Origin: Kribbella sp. CA-293567
GTDB lineage: Bacteria; Actinomycetota; Actinomycetes; Propionibacteriales; Kribbellaceae
DNA length: 64,000 nucleotides
NCBI RefSeq assembly: GCF_027627575.1
Contig: NZ_CP114065.1
Coordinates: forward strand, 2,976,001-3,040,000
Reading direction: 5' to 3'
The position numbers were made by a program, and so were the translations under genes. Below the pieces are notes generated by a model, which saw only the letters and a program-made list of their open reading frames with translations, did not search any database and had not been told where the DNA came from. Below are positions 15,477-24,917 of the stretch, piece after piece. Numbering within the stretch: position 1 is the first letter of the stretch; every line of letters begins with the position of its first letter.

Positions 15477-15632
15477 TCCCGGCCGACGCACCACCTGGGT
15501 TCACGAACGCGCGGATCTCCGCCGACCGTACGGCGATCGCCGTAGCCGGAGCCTGCGTCTGCACGACGACGCGACCGGGGCCTGGCCGAGAGGCTGAGCG
15601 CAACGTTCGTACGAGAAGTGGAGTGTCGCGTC

Positions 15633-17795
15633 ATGGCAGGCATGCTCAGTCGTCTTGGCCGCTTTTCCTTTCGCCGACGGTGGTTCGTCGTGGCGGTGTG
15701 GCTGCTCGCGCTCGGCGGGACGGTGCTGGTCGCCGTCAACTCCGAAGGCCCGGTCAGTACCCGGGCGACGATGCCCGGGATCGAGTCGCAGCAGGCGTTC
15801 GACCTGATCGCAGAGCGCTTCCCAGGCGCGGCCGCGGACGGCGCGTCGGCGACCATCGTCTTCGTTGCTCCCCCAGGTGAAACTCTGGCGGCGGCGGAGA
15901 ACGCGAAAGCCGTCGACGCGGCGCTGACATCGCTGTCCGGCGGTCGCCAGGTGTCGCGGATCGTCCCACCTTCGGCGGGGAGCAGTATCAGCGCCGACGG
16001 TTCCACCGGCTTCGCGTCGGTGTCGTACGGCGTCCCGTCGTCCGAGGTGACCGAAGAGTCGCGGGCGGCGCTGGCCGGCGCGGTCGAGCAGGCGCGTGAC
16101 GCAGGGCTGACGGCCGAGATGTCCGGCTCGGCGCTCAAGATCGGCACCCGGATGGGCGCGATGGAGCTCGCCGGAGTCGCGATCGCCGCGGTGGTGCTGC
16201 TGATGACGTTCGGATCGATGGTCGCGGCCGGCCTGCCGCTCATCACGGCGATCATCGGGGTGGCGGTCTCGTTCCTCGGTGTCTGGGCGGTGGCCGGCCC
16301 GCTGGAGATGGCGATCACCAGCGGCATCCTCGCCCTGATGCTGGGGCTGGCGGTCGGCATCGACTACGCGATGTTCGTCGTCTCCCGTTTCCGGGAGGAA
16401 CACGACAGCCGCGACGACGCCGAGCAGGCGGCCGGCCGGGCGGTAGGAACGGCCGGTTCGGCGGTGGTCTTCGCCGGGACGACCGTGGTGATCGCGCTCG
16501 CCGGCCTCTCGGTGGTAGGTATCCCGTCGTTGGCGAAGATGGGTCTCGCCGCCGCGGGTGCGGTGATGGTGGCTGTACTGGTGGCGCTGACCCTGGTTCC
16601 GGCGTTGCTGGGTTTCGCCCCGGACCGGGTCCTCGCGCGAGCGCAACGCCGTGGCGGTGTGCAGCTCCCCGCTCGCCGTTCGGTGGCGCGCCCCTGGATG
16701 CGGCTCGTTCTGCGCCGCCCACTCGTGATCACCCTGGCCGGTACCGCGTTGCTGGCCGGGATCGCCGTACCGGCCTTGTCTCTGCAGCTCGGCACGCCCG
16801 GGGACGCGTCGCTGCCGGTGACGGAGACCCAGCGACGCGCGTACGACCTGCGGGCAGCGGCGTTCGGCCCTGGGTTCAACGGTCCGCTGACGGTGGTGGT
16901 CGACGCGCGTGGTGCCGCGGACCCGAAGGCCGCGGTGGCGAGCGTGACGGACAGCATCAGGGCGACCAGCGGCGTGGTGTCGGTGTCGAGACCGACCTTC
17001 AACCAGGCGGGCGACACCGCGATCCTCACCGCGGTCCCGTCGACCGGCCCGACCGACGAACGCACCGAGAACCTGGTCGGAAACCTGCGGACCGCGCGTG
17101 CGGTCGTGGAGGCTGCCGAACAGATCGGCTACGAGATCACCGGCACCACCGCGCTGGACATCGACATGGCGCGCAAGACGAAGTCCGCGCTCGTGCCGTA
17201 CGTGGCGATCGTGATCGGCCTTGCCGTGCTGCTCCTGCTGGTGGTGTTCCGCTCGGTCTGGATTCCGGTCAAGGCGGCGCTCGGCTTCCTGCTGTCGCTG
17301 TTCGCCGCACTGGGAGTGATCGTCGCGGTCTTTCAGTGGGGCTGGGCAGCCGGTCTGCTCGGCGTCGAGCAGACCGGGCCGGTGATGAGCCTGATGCCGA
17401 TCCTGATGGTGGGTATCGTGTTCGGGCTGGCGATGGACTACGAGGTCTTCCTGGTGTCGCGGATGCGTGAGGCGCACCTGAACGGCAGGCCGGCCCACGA
17501 CGCGATCGGCACCGGTTTCCGGCAGAGCTCGAAGGTGGTGGTCGCGGCCGCGGTGATCATGATCGCGGTGTTCGGCGGGTTCGCGGCGGCCGACGAACCG
17601 CTGATCAAGATGGTCGGTCTCGGTCTGGCCTGCGCGGTCTTCTTCGATGCCTTCGTGGTCCGCCTGACGCTGGTGCCCGCCGTTCTGCAGCTGCTCGGCG
17701 AGCGGGCCTGGTGGCTGCCGCGGTGGCTCGACCGGGTGCTGCCCCACGTCGACGTCGAGGGCGGGTCCATCGCCCAGGTAGGGTCGGTCCGGTGA
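15633..17795 (+). CDS. MMPL family transporter (RND superfamily)
   Basis: A 720-residue membrane protein made of two homologous halves. Each half has one N-terminal helix, an extracellular loop domain and about five further helices. The MMPL proton-relay motifs appear in both halves (LAVGIDYAMFVVSRFREEH and LAMDYEVFLVSRMREAH). Members export lipids, siderophores or drugs by proton antiport. ATG 15633 is taken; an in-frame GTG 15618 is possible. The stop overlaps the GTG of the histidine kinase, so it forms an operon with the two-component system, which may sense the cargo or envelope stress. Confidence 0.93.
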   Translation: MAGMLSRLGRFSFRRRWFVVAVWLLALGGTVLVAVNSEGPVSTRATMPGIESQQAFDLIAERFPGAAADGASATIVFVAPPGETLAAAENAKAVDAALTSLSGGRQVSRIVPPSAGSSISADGSTGFASVSYGVPSSEVTEESRAALAGAVEQARDAGLTAEMSGSALKIGTRMGAMELAGVAIAAVVLLMTFGSMVAAGLPLITAIIGVAVSFLGVWAVAGPLEMAITSGILALMLGLAVGIDYAMFVVSRFREEHDSRDDAEQAAGRAVGTAGSAVVFAGTTVVIALAGLSVVGIPSLAKMGLAAAGAVMVAVLVALTLVPALLGFAPDRVLARAQRRGGVQLPARRSVARPWMRLVLRRPLVITLAGTALLAGIAVPALSLQLGTPGDASLPVTETQRRAYDLRAAAFGPGFNGPLTVVVDARGAADPKAAVASVTDSIRATSGVVSVSRPTFNQAGDTAILTAVPSTGPTDERTENLVGNLRTARAVVEAAEQIGYEITGTTALDIDMARKTKSALVPYVAIVIGLAVLLLLVVFRSVWIPVKAALGFLLSLFAALGVIVAVFQWGWAAGLLGVEQTGPVMSLMPILMVGIVFGLAMDYEVFLVSRMREAHLNGRPAHDAIGTGFRQSSKVVVAAAVIMIAVFGGFAAADEPLIKMVGLGLACAVFFDAFVVRLTLVPAVLQLLGERAWWLPRWLDRVLPHVDVEGGSIAQVGSVR

Positions 17796-18949
17796 ACGGG
17801 TTGGCCGCACTGGTCGCGTTCCTCTTCGCTGTCCTCGGTGCCAGCCTCAGCACCGAAGGCATCTTCCGGCCGGACGAACTACTTCCCGGTGCGATGCTGA
17901 GCCTGGTCGCGAGCGGGGCATTGTTCGCGTCCGCCCGCTGTCCTCGCGCCGCCACCGTCGTCGCGATCTGCTGCGAGGCCGCCGCCTGCGCGGCCGGCTA
18001 CCTGCCGACTCCGCTGTTGCTGGCTCCGCTGATCGGGTGCCTGTACCGACTGACGGCTCAGGGCGGCCTGAAGGCGGCCGCCTGGTGGACGGCGGGCGCG
18101 GTGAGCGCGGTGATCGCGGGCGGAGCGGCGAGCGGTGCCAACTCGACGGGAGGCTCGTTGCTGCTGCGAACCGTCGGCGTCGCCCTGTGGCTGCTGCCGG
18201 CGGTGTTCGCCGGCCGGATGACCCATACCCAGCGGGCGTACTTCCGGTTGGTCCAAGCCCGCGCCGAGGACGCCGAACGCAGCCGGGACGACGAGGTGCG
18301 CCGCCGGCTGAGCGAGCAACGCCTGAGCATCGCGCAGGATCTGCACGATGTCGTCGCGCACCACCTTGCCGTCGCCAACGCGCAGGCCGGTACGGCGGCC
18401 CACCTGCTCACCAGGCGTCCGGAGCAGGTGCCCGAGCTGCTCGCCGGGCTGAGCGGTTCCACGTCGGCCGCCTTGCGGGAGCTCAAAGCGACCGTTGGGC
18501 TGCTGCGTGATCCCGGCGACGACTCCTCGACGGGCATCACGCCGGCGCCCGGCCTCGACCAGCTCCCGGAGCTGATCGAGGCCTGCCGAGCGGCCGGAAT
18601 CGACGTTCGGGTGGCCAACGAAGGTACGCCGCGGCGTCTACCGCCGCTGGTCGAACTCACCGCGTTCCGGATCGTCCAGGAAGCCCTGACCAACGTCACG
18701 AAACACGCGACCCGACCGGTCGTCACGATCTCCCTCGCGTACGACGACGACACGTTCTCGGCGCACGTGGTGAACACCTCCACCCGCCCCGGTCCGGCGG
18801 GAACGGAAGGTTTCGGGCTGATCGGCATGCGCGAACGTGCGCTCGCGGTCGGCGGGTCGGTCCGCGCGGGACCGGCCGGCCCAGACCGGTACGTGGTCTC
18901 GCTCACCATCCCGTTGACCCCTTGGCAGGAAGAACAGGTGACCCGATGA
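17792..18949 (+). CDS. Sensor histidine kinase (NarL type, HisKA_3)
   Basis: A 385-residue kinase. The first ~145 residues hold four to six hydrophobic helices with no large extracellular domain, as in DesK-like actinobacterial kinases. The phospho-acceptor is His185 in IAQDLHDVVAHHLA (HisKA_3). The HATPase domain has EALTNVTKHA and GFGLIGMRERA. Start GTG 17792 overlaps the MMPL stop (GTGA). The stop overlaps the response regulator start (ATGA). It likely detects membrane state or an antibiotic and phosphorylates the next gene product. Confidence 0.92.
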   Translation: MNGLAALVAFLFAVLGASLSTEGIFRPDELLPGAMLSLVASGALFASARCPRAATVVAICCEAAACAAGYLPTPLLLAPLIGCLYRLTAQGGLKAAAWWTAGAVSAVIAGGAASGANSTGGSLLLRTVGVALWLLPAVFAGRMTHTQRAYFRLVQARAEDAERSRDDEVRRRLSEQRLSIAQDLHDVVAHHLAVANAQAGTAAHLLTRRPEQVPELLAGLSGSTSAALRELKATVGLLRDPGDDSSTGITPAPGLDQLPELIEACRAAGIDVRVANEGTPRRLPPLVELTAFRIVQEALTNVTKHATRPVVTISLAYDDDTFSAHVVNTSTRPGPAGTEGFGLIGMRERALAVGGSVRAGPAGPDRYVVSLTIPLTPWQEEQVTR

Positions 18950-19608
18950 TCAGGATTCTTCTCGCCGACGACCAGGCGCTGCTGCGTTCGACCTTCCGGA
19001 TGCTGATCGACTCCTGCGACGACCTGACGGTCGTCGCGGAGGCCGCGAACGGCGAGGAAGCCGCCGACCTGGCCAAGCTGCACCGGCCGGACCTGGTGCT
19101 GATGGACATCCGGATGCCGGTCGTCGACGGACTGACCGCGACGCGAAGGATCTGCTCCACACCCGAACTGGCGAGCACCCGCGTGCTGATCCTGACGACG
19201 TTCGAGACCGACGAGCACGTGGCCCGCGCGCTGGAGGCGGGAGCCAGCGGGTTTCTCGGCAAGGACGTCACGTCCGACGCCCTGCTCGCCGGGATCCGGA
19301 CCGTGGTCGGTGGGGAGGCGCTGCTCTCTCCAGGCGCCACCCGCGCGCTCATCGACCGCTTCCTGTCCGGCCCCGGCAGCACCGGCGCGCTGCCTCAAGG
19401 CTCGTTGGCGACCCTGACCGTCCGCGAGCGCGAGCTGACCGCCCTGGCCGCCCACGGGCTGTCGAACCAGGAGATTGCCGAGCGGCTGTTCGTGAGCCCA
19501 CTGACGGTCCGGACGCACATTCACCGGGCGATGCTGAAGGTGCAAGCACGCGACCGCGCCCAGCTGGTCGTCATCGCCTACCAGCAAGGCCTGGTCCGGG
19601 TGCGCTGA
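18946..19608 (+). CDS. Response regulator, NarL/LuxR type
   Basis: A 220-residue regulator. The receiver domain has the acidic pair DD at 8-9, phospho-site Asp54 (LVLMDIRMP) and the conserved Lys in GKDV. The C-terminal LuxR HTH is LTVRERELTALAAHGLSNQEIAERLFVSPLTVRTHIHRAMLK region. The ATG overlaps the kinase stop, so kinase and regulator are made together. It probably controls the mmpL operon itself. Confidence 0.94.
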   Translation: MIRILLADDQALLRSTFRMLIDSCDDLTVVAEAANGEEAADLAKLHRPDLVLMDIRMPVVDGLTATRRICSTPELASTRVLILTTFETDEHVARALEAGASGFLGKDVTSDALLAGIRTVVGGEALLSPGATRALIDRFLSGPGSTGALPQGSLATLTVRERELTALAAHGLSNQEIAERLFVSPLTVRTHIHRAMLKVQARDRAQLVVIAYQQGLVRVR

Positions 19609-19644
19609 ACGGCAGCAACTCGTCGTCGCCCGGCGCAGCAGGGA

Positions 19645-20844
19645 TCAGCGGCTGAGTTTCGCGCCCAGGAAGAAGATGCCTGGTTGGGTTTCGAAGCCGT
19701 CGCTGCGGTTCGACTTCAGGGTCGAACGCGAAAGGGTGAGCGTCCCGGTGCGGTCGTTGCTGACGAAGAAGATCGCGCCGCCGCCTTCGTTGGCTTGGTT
19801 GTCGCGGATCACGCTGCCCTTGATGGTCACGGTGAAGTTGTTGCCGTCGGCATACATCGCGCCGCCCGACCCGCCGCCCGGCGTACCGGTCTTGGCCGGG
19901 TTGGCTCCGCGGCCGATCGCCTGGTTGCCGGTGAAAACGCTGTTGAGGACCGTCCATGAGACACCGATGCTGCTCAACGCGCCGCCGTTGGAACACCGTC
20001 CGCCGGTGAAGGTGCTGTTCACGACGTACACCGGCTGATTCTTCGACTGCGACAGCACCCGGATGGCCGCCCCACCGAGGTCGGGGCCGGTCGGGTCGCA
20101 ACGGTTGGCGTTGAAACGGGAGTTGACCACCTTCAGCCGGCCACCTCGTACGAAGATCGCGCCGCCTCCGCCGCCCTCCGCGGCTTCGCCGGTCGCATCG
20201 CCGCCCGTGAAGGCGAGGTTCTGCACGGTCAGCCGGGGCGTGGGCTGATCCTGACAATGCGAGGTGGTGATGCGCTGCCCCGCGTCGCAGGTGTTCTGGT
20301 AGAGAATGCGACGCTTGTTGCCGCCGCTCAACGTCACCCGGCCGCCGCCGTCCAGTACGACGTCGGGGCCGCGGTCGTTGCGAACTTTGGCGGTGGCTTT
20401 CATGGTGATGGTGACCGGGGCCGGGCCGCAGTCGAAGGTGATCACCCCACCGGAGGCCACCGCCGCGACCACAGCTTCTGAGGTGCAACTCGCCGGGGTG
20501 CCCTTCCCGACGACCCGATCCGGCCGCTCGGCGTCGACCGCCTTCGCGTCGGCCGGGACAGCGGCCTGACCGTTGGGGCTGCCCGGGCTGGGGAGAGTTT
20601 GCGGGGGCTTGGGTTTAGCCGGACTCGTTGTGGGGCTCGGAGCCGGACTCGGAGTACGCGAGGTGCGTGGCGAGGGTGGCGCGGACGTGGAGGGGGTGGC
20701 GGTGATGGGTTGCGAGGGGACGGGTGGCGTGGCGGCCGGCGTCGAGGTGACGGAAGCCGGCTGCTGAGCGGTCGCACCGTTCCCACAGCCGGCCAGCGCG
20801 AGGAGGCCGGTCAGGGAGACAGCCAGAAGATGAGGGAAACGCAC
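19645..20844 (-). CDS. Lipoprotein with right-handed beta-helix (Pmp-like repeats)
   Basis: A 399-residue exported lipoprotein: signal peptide with lipobox LAGC (Cys20), then a ~70-residue Pro/Ser/Thr linker. A parallel beta-helix follows, built of imperfect repeats such as FTGGDATGE, GGGGAIFVRGGRLKVVNSRF and GGALSSIGVSWTVLNSVFTGN. The GGAI/F...N pattern resembles chlamydial Pmp and pectate-lyase-like folds. Two Cys pairs are present. It may bind or cleave a polysaccharide, but no catalytic residues are recognised. It is monocistronic and convergent with the response regulator. Confidence 0.78.
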   Translation of the reverse strand: MRFPHLLAVSLTGLLALAGCGNGATAQQPASVTSTPAATPPVPSQPITATPSTSAPPSPRTSRTPSPAPSPTTSPAKPKPPQTLPSPGSPNGQAAVPADAKAVDAERPDRVVGKGTPASCTSEAVVAAVASGGVITFDCGPAPVTITMKATAKVRNDRGPDVVLDGGGRVTLSGGNKRRILYQNTCDAGQRITTSHCQDQPTPRLTVQNLAFTGGDATGEAAEGGGGGAIFVRGGRLKVVNSRFNANRCDPTGPDLGGAAIRVLSQSKNQPVYVVNSTFTGGRCSNGGALSSIGVSWTVLNSVFTGNQAIGRGANPAKTGTPGGGSGGAMYADGNNFTVTIKGSVIRDNQANEGGGAIFFVSNDRTGTLTLSRSTLKSNRSDGFETQPGIFFLGAKLSR

Positions 20845-20897
20845 CGCCCGATGCTAGGTGGAACCAGCCGTTGGCAACAGCCCAGGAGCCGACGGAA

Positions 20898-20923
20898 AAG
20901 CCCAGGTCGAGTGACCTGGGCTT
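20898..20923 (-). terminator. Intrinsic terminator
   Basis: AAGCCCAGGTC (20898-20908) and GACCTGGGCTT (20913-20923) form a perfect 11-bp stem with a 4-base loop, 46 bases after the minus-strand gene at 20969. On that strand it is followed by TT and CC. Confidence 0.75.
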
Positions 20924-20968
20924 CTGCCGGTACTACGTATTCGTGGTGCTCAGCGCAGCGGGCCGAAG

Positions 20969-21934
20969 TCACTCGCCGATGAGGTTGGTGTTGGTGATGT
21001 ACCGCATGTGGACCGTGGCGTCCTGCGGCAGAGCGACGCTACCGATGGTGTTCACGAGAGTCTGCGCGCCCTTCGCCTTGCTGAGCGCGTACACGGTGGC
21101 CGTGTTGGCCGCGTTGTTGAAGCCGGTCAGCAGCGTGCCGCCGTTGTCGCCGCAGCGCTCGGCGACCAGTTGGTGGTAGGCCGCGAAGCCGGTCGTGCGG
21201 ACCAACTTGAGGGTGCCCTTCAGCAACCGCGTCTTGGGGAGGTGGATGGTGTAGATCCCGCCGGTCTTGGTGACTCCCAGCAGCGTGTCGTAGGTCGGGG
21301 TCTCGGCGATCGTGGTGATCGACTTGAACGACTTGTAGCCGGGCGCGCTACCGGCGGCCGAGACCGGGCCGGTCGGGCCGTTGATGCTGTAGCGGTACAG
21401 CGTGCCGTTCGTGTTCAGGCCGTAGAGAAACATGCTTTCGGCAACGTTCTCCGCGTTGACGTAGCGCGAGCTCGCCAGGGAGAGGAAGCTGCTCCAGCCG
21501 GTGCCGAGCCGCTTCGAGCTGACCACCGGAACTTCCGATTCCGGGGTCTTGTACAACTCGGCGGTGGCGTACAGGCTGCCGCTCACCAGGACGAGCCCCG
21601 AATAGTACTTGGTGGTGCCGGAACCCGACCAGGCGAACCAGGTCGAGCTGGCGCGGACACCGAAGAGCTTGTACGCCGGGTACGGCGACGCGGTCACCGG
21701 CTTGGTCGCGGTGATCAGGTAGCCACCGTTCTGACCGGCGGCGGTCACAGCGCCGGCGAACACCCGGCAGGCTCCCGCGACAGCCTGCGCCTTGGTGTTC
21801 GGCCGCTCCACCGCCAGCTGCTGGCGGCTCGGCTGGGGCTTGCCCTGCACCTCTGCGGTGGCCTGATTGGCCGCCACAGCCCCCGTGACCAGGCTCAGCC
21901 CAGCCACTGCAAGAGCAAAACGACGAATTCTCAT
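20969..21934 (-). CDS. Secreted protein of unknown function (propeller-like repeats)
   Basis: A 321-residue exported protein with a signal peptide (RIRRFALAVAGLSLVTGAVA, cleavage near ANQATA). The mature part has repeated strand-rich units with Tyr/Trp, e.g. TYDTLLGVTKTGGIYTIHLP and SMFLYGLNTNGTLYRYSI, which resemble tachylectin-type beta-propeller blades. Two Cys are present. ATG 21934 is used, with AGGGAG ten bases upstream; TTG 21940 is an alternative. Function is unknown; carbohydrate binding is a guess. Confidence 0.7.
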   Translation of the reverse strand: MRIRRFALAVAGLSLVTGAVAANQATAEVQGKPQPSRQQLAVERPNTKAQAVAGACRVFAGAVTAAGQNGGYLITATKPVTASPYPAYKLFGVRASSTWFAWSGSGTTKYYSGLVLVSGSLYATAELYKTPESEVPVVSSKRLGTGWSSFLSLASSRYVNAENVAESMFLYGLNTNGTLYRYSINGPTGPVSAAGSAPGYKSFKSITTIAETPTYDTLLGVTKTGGIYTIHLPKTRLLKGTLKLVRTTGFAAYHQLVAERCGDNGGTLLTGFNNAANTATVYALSKAKGAQTLVNTIGSVALPQDATVHMRYITNTNLIGE

Positions 21935-22084
21935 GTGCAAGTTTCTCCCTTGGTACTCGATGCCCCCCGAGGGCTTCTCGCACCGGCAAATGTCCGATCA
22001 CCCTAGCGACCCGGAGGTCTGTACCAAGAAGTGATTGCAACAAGCTGCAAATACTCTGCCGGGTCTTGCGGCCGGGCGGGATGG

Positions 22085-22165
22085 ACCGAGCTGGGGCTGG
22101 GCGGCCACCTCGTCTCCACGCCGAGCGACCTCAACACCTTCCTGGGCGCGCTGCGCGCGGACTGA
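22085..22165 (+). pseudogene. C-terminal remnant of a class-C serine hydrolase
   Basis: The frame reads TELGLGGHLVSTPSDLNTF and a few more residues before TGA. This matches the conserved segment of beta-lactamase-family D-Ala-D-Ala carboxypeptidases, and compares with AGQMIATPSDVNKFLLAL in the intact gene at 22309. No start or upstream domain remains. The rest of the 370-base gap (21935-22308) shows nothing else I recognise. Confidence 0.55.
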
Positions 22166-22308
22166 CCCTCGGCTGAGCCCTTGCTGTGTCGTACGCCGGA
22201 GGTAGTGCTGGCTGTACTCCAACCGTGCAGTGCGGGGGATCGTGGGGCGCCGGCGCCGAGACAACACTGAGCGTGTCAGTGCAAACCGTCCATTTTGGAG
22301 AGTGTCCC

Positions 22309-23541
22309 ATGTCGAAAACTCTGAGTCGTGCGACCGAAACCCGCTCGGGTCCCGCGCGCCGCCGGCGTCGCAGTGTGGTCGCCGCCGCGATGGCGTTGGT
22401 GGGAGTCGCCGGATTCGCGGTGACCAACGCGGCGTCGGCGGGTGCGATGGATGGCAGGTCGAGACCGGTTCACGACAAGGCGCTGCAGGCGGACCTGGAG
22501 GCGCTGGTCAAGGACGGAACGTTGCCCGGGGCACTGATGTCGGTACGGAACCGGGACGGGCGGGTGACGAACTACACCGCTGGGGTGGGTGATCTCCGGA
22601 CGGGGTCGAAGGTGCCTTCGGACGGTTACGTGCGGATCGCCAGCATCACCAAGACGTTCACCGCGGTGGCGATCCTGCAGCTGGTCGGCGAGGGCAAGCT
22701 CGCGCTGGACGACACGGTGGAGAAGTTCCTGCCGGGCGTAGTGCGGGGGAGCGGTGAGGGTGCGGCGATCGATGGCCGGAAGATCACTATCAGGCAACTG
22801 CTGAACCACACCAGCGGGATGCCTACCGGAATTTCCGCGATGGACAAGGGAATCCTGCCGATCAAGGACCGGTACTTCGAGACCCGGGAGTTGCTGGACG
22901 CGGCGCTGACGGAGCCACCGACGTTCGCTCCGGGACAGGACAGGGTGTGGGCGTACAGCAACAGCGGATACCTACTGCTGGGTCTGGTGGCGCAGAAGGT
23001 GGCGGGACGACCCTTCGCCGAGGTGGTCACGAACAAGATCGTCAACCGGATCGGGCTGAAGGAGACGTACTACCCGGGGCCGGGCGACCGCGAGCTCCGG
23101 GCGCCGCATCCGCAGGGTTACCTGCCGGCCAAGGACGCAGCGGGCGACCCGATTCCCGGTCAGATGATCGACATCACCCGGTTCGACCCGTCGATCGCCG
23201 GCGCCGCGGGCCAGATGATCGCCACCCCGAGTGACGTGAACAAGTTCCTGCTCGCTCTGCAGAACGGCCGCCTGCTCAAGCCCAGCCTGCTGGCGGAGAT
23301 GCGCCAGTCGGTCCAGACCTCCAACTGGCCCGCCGGGTGGCGCTACGGCCTGGGAGTCATCGAGATGAAGCTCACCTGCGGAATCACCGCCTACGGTCAC
23401 GGCGGCGACGCCGACGGTTTCCAGACCCGCGCCGCGGTCACCCCCGACGGCCGTGCCGTCACCGTCGCCTTCACCAACGACGAAGCCCACCAGTACAAGA
23501 TCCTCGACTTCTTCGACAAGGCCCTGTGCGCCAAGAAGTAG
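22309..23541 (+). CDS. Serine hydrolase, beta-lactamase class C / D-Ala-D-Ala carboxypeptidase family
   Basis: A 410-residue exported enzyme. The signal peptide follows a very basic start (SGPARRRRRSV...AAAMALVGVAGFAV). Catalytic motifs are SITK (Ser112, Lys115), YSNSGY and HGGD. Members act as D,D-peptidases, esterases or beta-lactamases outside the membrane. The start is fixed by GGAGAG shortly before ATG 22309. It is monocistronic and convergent with the LuxR regulator. An eroded relative lies just upstream. Confidence 0.9.
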   Translation: MSKTLSRATETRSGPARRRRRSVVAAAMALVGVAGFAVTNAASAGAMDGRSRPVHDKALQADLEALVKDGTLPGALMSVRNRDGRVTNYTAGVGDLRTGSKVPSDGYVRIASITKTFTAVAILQLVGEGKLALDDTVEKFLPGVVRGSGEGAAIDGRKITIRQLLNHTSGMPTGISAMDKGILPIKDRYFETRELLDAALTEPPTFAPGQDRVWAYSNSGYLLLGLVAQKVAGRPFAEVVTNKIVNRIGLKETYYPGPGDRELRAPHPQGYLPAKDAAGDPIPGQMIDITRFDPSIAGAAGQMIATPSDVNKFLLALQNGRLLKPSLLAEMRQSVQTSNWPAGWRYGLGVIEMKLTCGITAYGHGGDADGFQTRAAVTPDGRAVTVAFTNDEAHQYKILDFFDKALCAKK

Positions 23542-23571
23542 CCGCCGGCGTCCTGGCCCTCTGAAGGCAGC

Positions 23572-24729
23572 TCAAGTTGCCTTGTTGACAACGTGTTTGA
23601 CGTCTTTGCCGTGGAGTCCAGGGGCGTAGTGGACGGCGAAAAGTTTGGCGACGAGTTCGCCTCTGGTGGTGACGTCCAGTTTGGCGAAGACGGCTTTCAG
23701 GTGGTCGCGCACGGTGTGGACGGAGATGTGCAGTTCGGCTGCGATGTCGGCGTTGGCCAGGCCGCGCGCGACCGCGTTGGTGACGTGCTTCTCGCGCAGC
23801 GTCAGTCCGTAGGCCTCGACGGTGATGGGGGCGATCTGGGACGAGTTCGCCGGCGAGATGGTGACGGAGATCAGTCCCGGCCGGCCGCTCATCGCCCGCA
23901 GGGAAGAGGCTTCGAGGATGAGCCAGCGACCGTACGACGTCCGTAGCCGGACGCTGGCCGGGCCATGGTCGTGGCCGGCCTTGATGGTTCGGGCGCGGCT
24001 GAGCAACGCCCAGATGGGGGCCATCAACGGGTGCGGGCCGACCGGTTGGTGCCACGGTGCGCTGGTGAGTTCGTCCAGCCAGCGTTCGGCTTGGTCGTCG
24101 AGCGCGATCAGGGTGCCGGTTTCGTCGTAGATGACGTTGCCGGGGCCGTCCGGAGTACCGGGGACCAGGCTGCGGTCGGGGTGAGTGGCGAGTTCGGCCA
24201 GCGATGAAGCTAGCTCGATCCCTTGGGCCGCGACCAGTTCGACGTCGCGTTCGGAGAAGGGTTCGCGACCGGCGTTGCGGAAGAGGTCGACGACTCCCCA
24301 GGTGTTGTCGCCGACCCGGAGGACGGCGCGCAGGTGGTCGCCGTACCCGCGCGGGGCGAACAGTTCGCGGAACCGGCGGCTGCGGGTCGGCATCCCGTCC
24401 GTGGTGGTGATCAGGCTGCCACCGCCTGTGGGCGACCGGGCGAGGTCGCGGAACATCAGGACGTCCTCGGTGGAGAACTCGGTCTCCCAGTAGGTCTCGC
24501 AGGCGCCGGGTGGAACGTTCTCGATGTGGACCGGGGTGGTCGGCATGATCGTTGCGGGATCGGTGCCGAACCAGCAGGACGCGTCGAAGAGCAGTGACTT
24601 TCCCATCCGGCGCGAGGCCTGCTCGAGAGCGCGCCCGCCGGTGCCCGCGCTGGCGATCTCGGCAGGTTCCAGGATCCCTGTCTCCGGCGTGCCCTCGGCG
24701 GCGGTGGTCGGAGGTTCGGGAGGGATCAC
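23572..24729 (-). CDS. LuxR-type regulator with N-terminal sensor domain
   Basis: A 385-residue regulator. Residues ~30-170 form a GAF-like sensor (FGTDPATIMPTTP, later NTWGVVDLFRNAGREPFSERDVELV). The middle resembles a PAS-like segment (VIYDETGTLIALDDQAERWLDEL). The C-terminal LuxR HTH is LTLREKHVTNAVARGLANADIAAELHISVHTVRDHL region. It starts at GTG 24729 and is divergent from the FAD oxidoreductase/aldehyde dehydrogenase operon, which it probably regulates. Confidence 0.88.
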   Translation of the reverse strand: MIPPEPPTTAAEGTPETGILEPAEIASAGTGGRALEQASRRMGKSLLFDASCWFGTDPATIMPTTPVHIENVPPGACETYWETEFSTEDVLMFRDLARSPTGGGSLITTTDGMPTRSRRFRELFAPRGYGDHLRAVLRVGDNTWGVVDLFRNAGREPFSERDVELVAAQGIELASSLAELATHPDRSLVPGTPDGPGNVIYDETGTLIALDDQAERWLDELTSAPWHQPVGPHPLMAPIWALLSRARTIKAGHDHGPASVRLRTSYGRWLILEASSLRAMSGRPGLISVTISPANSSQIAPITVEAYGLTLREKHVTNAVARGLANADIAAELHISVHTVRDHLKAVFAKLDVTTRGELVAKLFAVHYAPGLHGKDVKHVVNKAT

Positions 24730-24917
24730 GCCTGAAGCGTCCCCCGAACCAGCGTCTCAGAGCAATTCAGGGCGAATCTGTAACTCCAAGTGACAATCTC
24801 GAATCCCTCAATCGGGGGGTGAAGAGGCTGCAGAACCCTCGCTGAGCGGGATAGCTGTCGGGTCGACGCCGATGGATGCTGGTGCTTCGACCACTACCGC
24901 TACAGAAAGTAGTTCTG

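Noticed and set aside
15501-17810. 769-codon minus-strand frame over the MMPL gene
   Set aside because: Arg/His/Asp-rich, no domains. The plus-strand MMPL reading has all family motifs.
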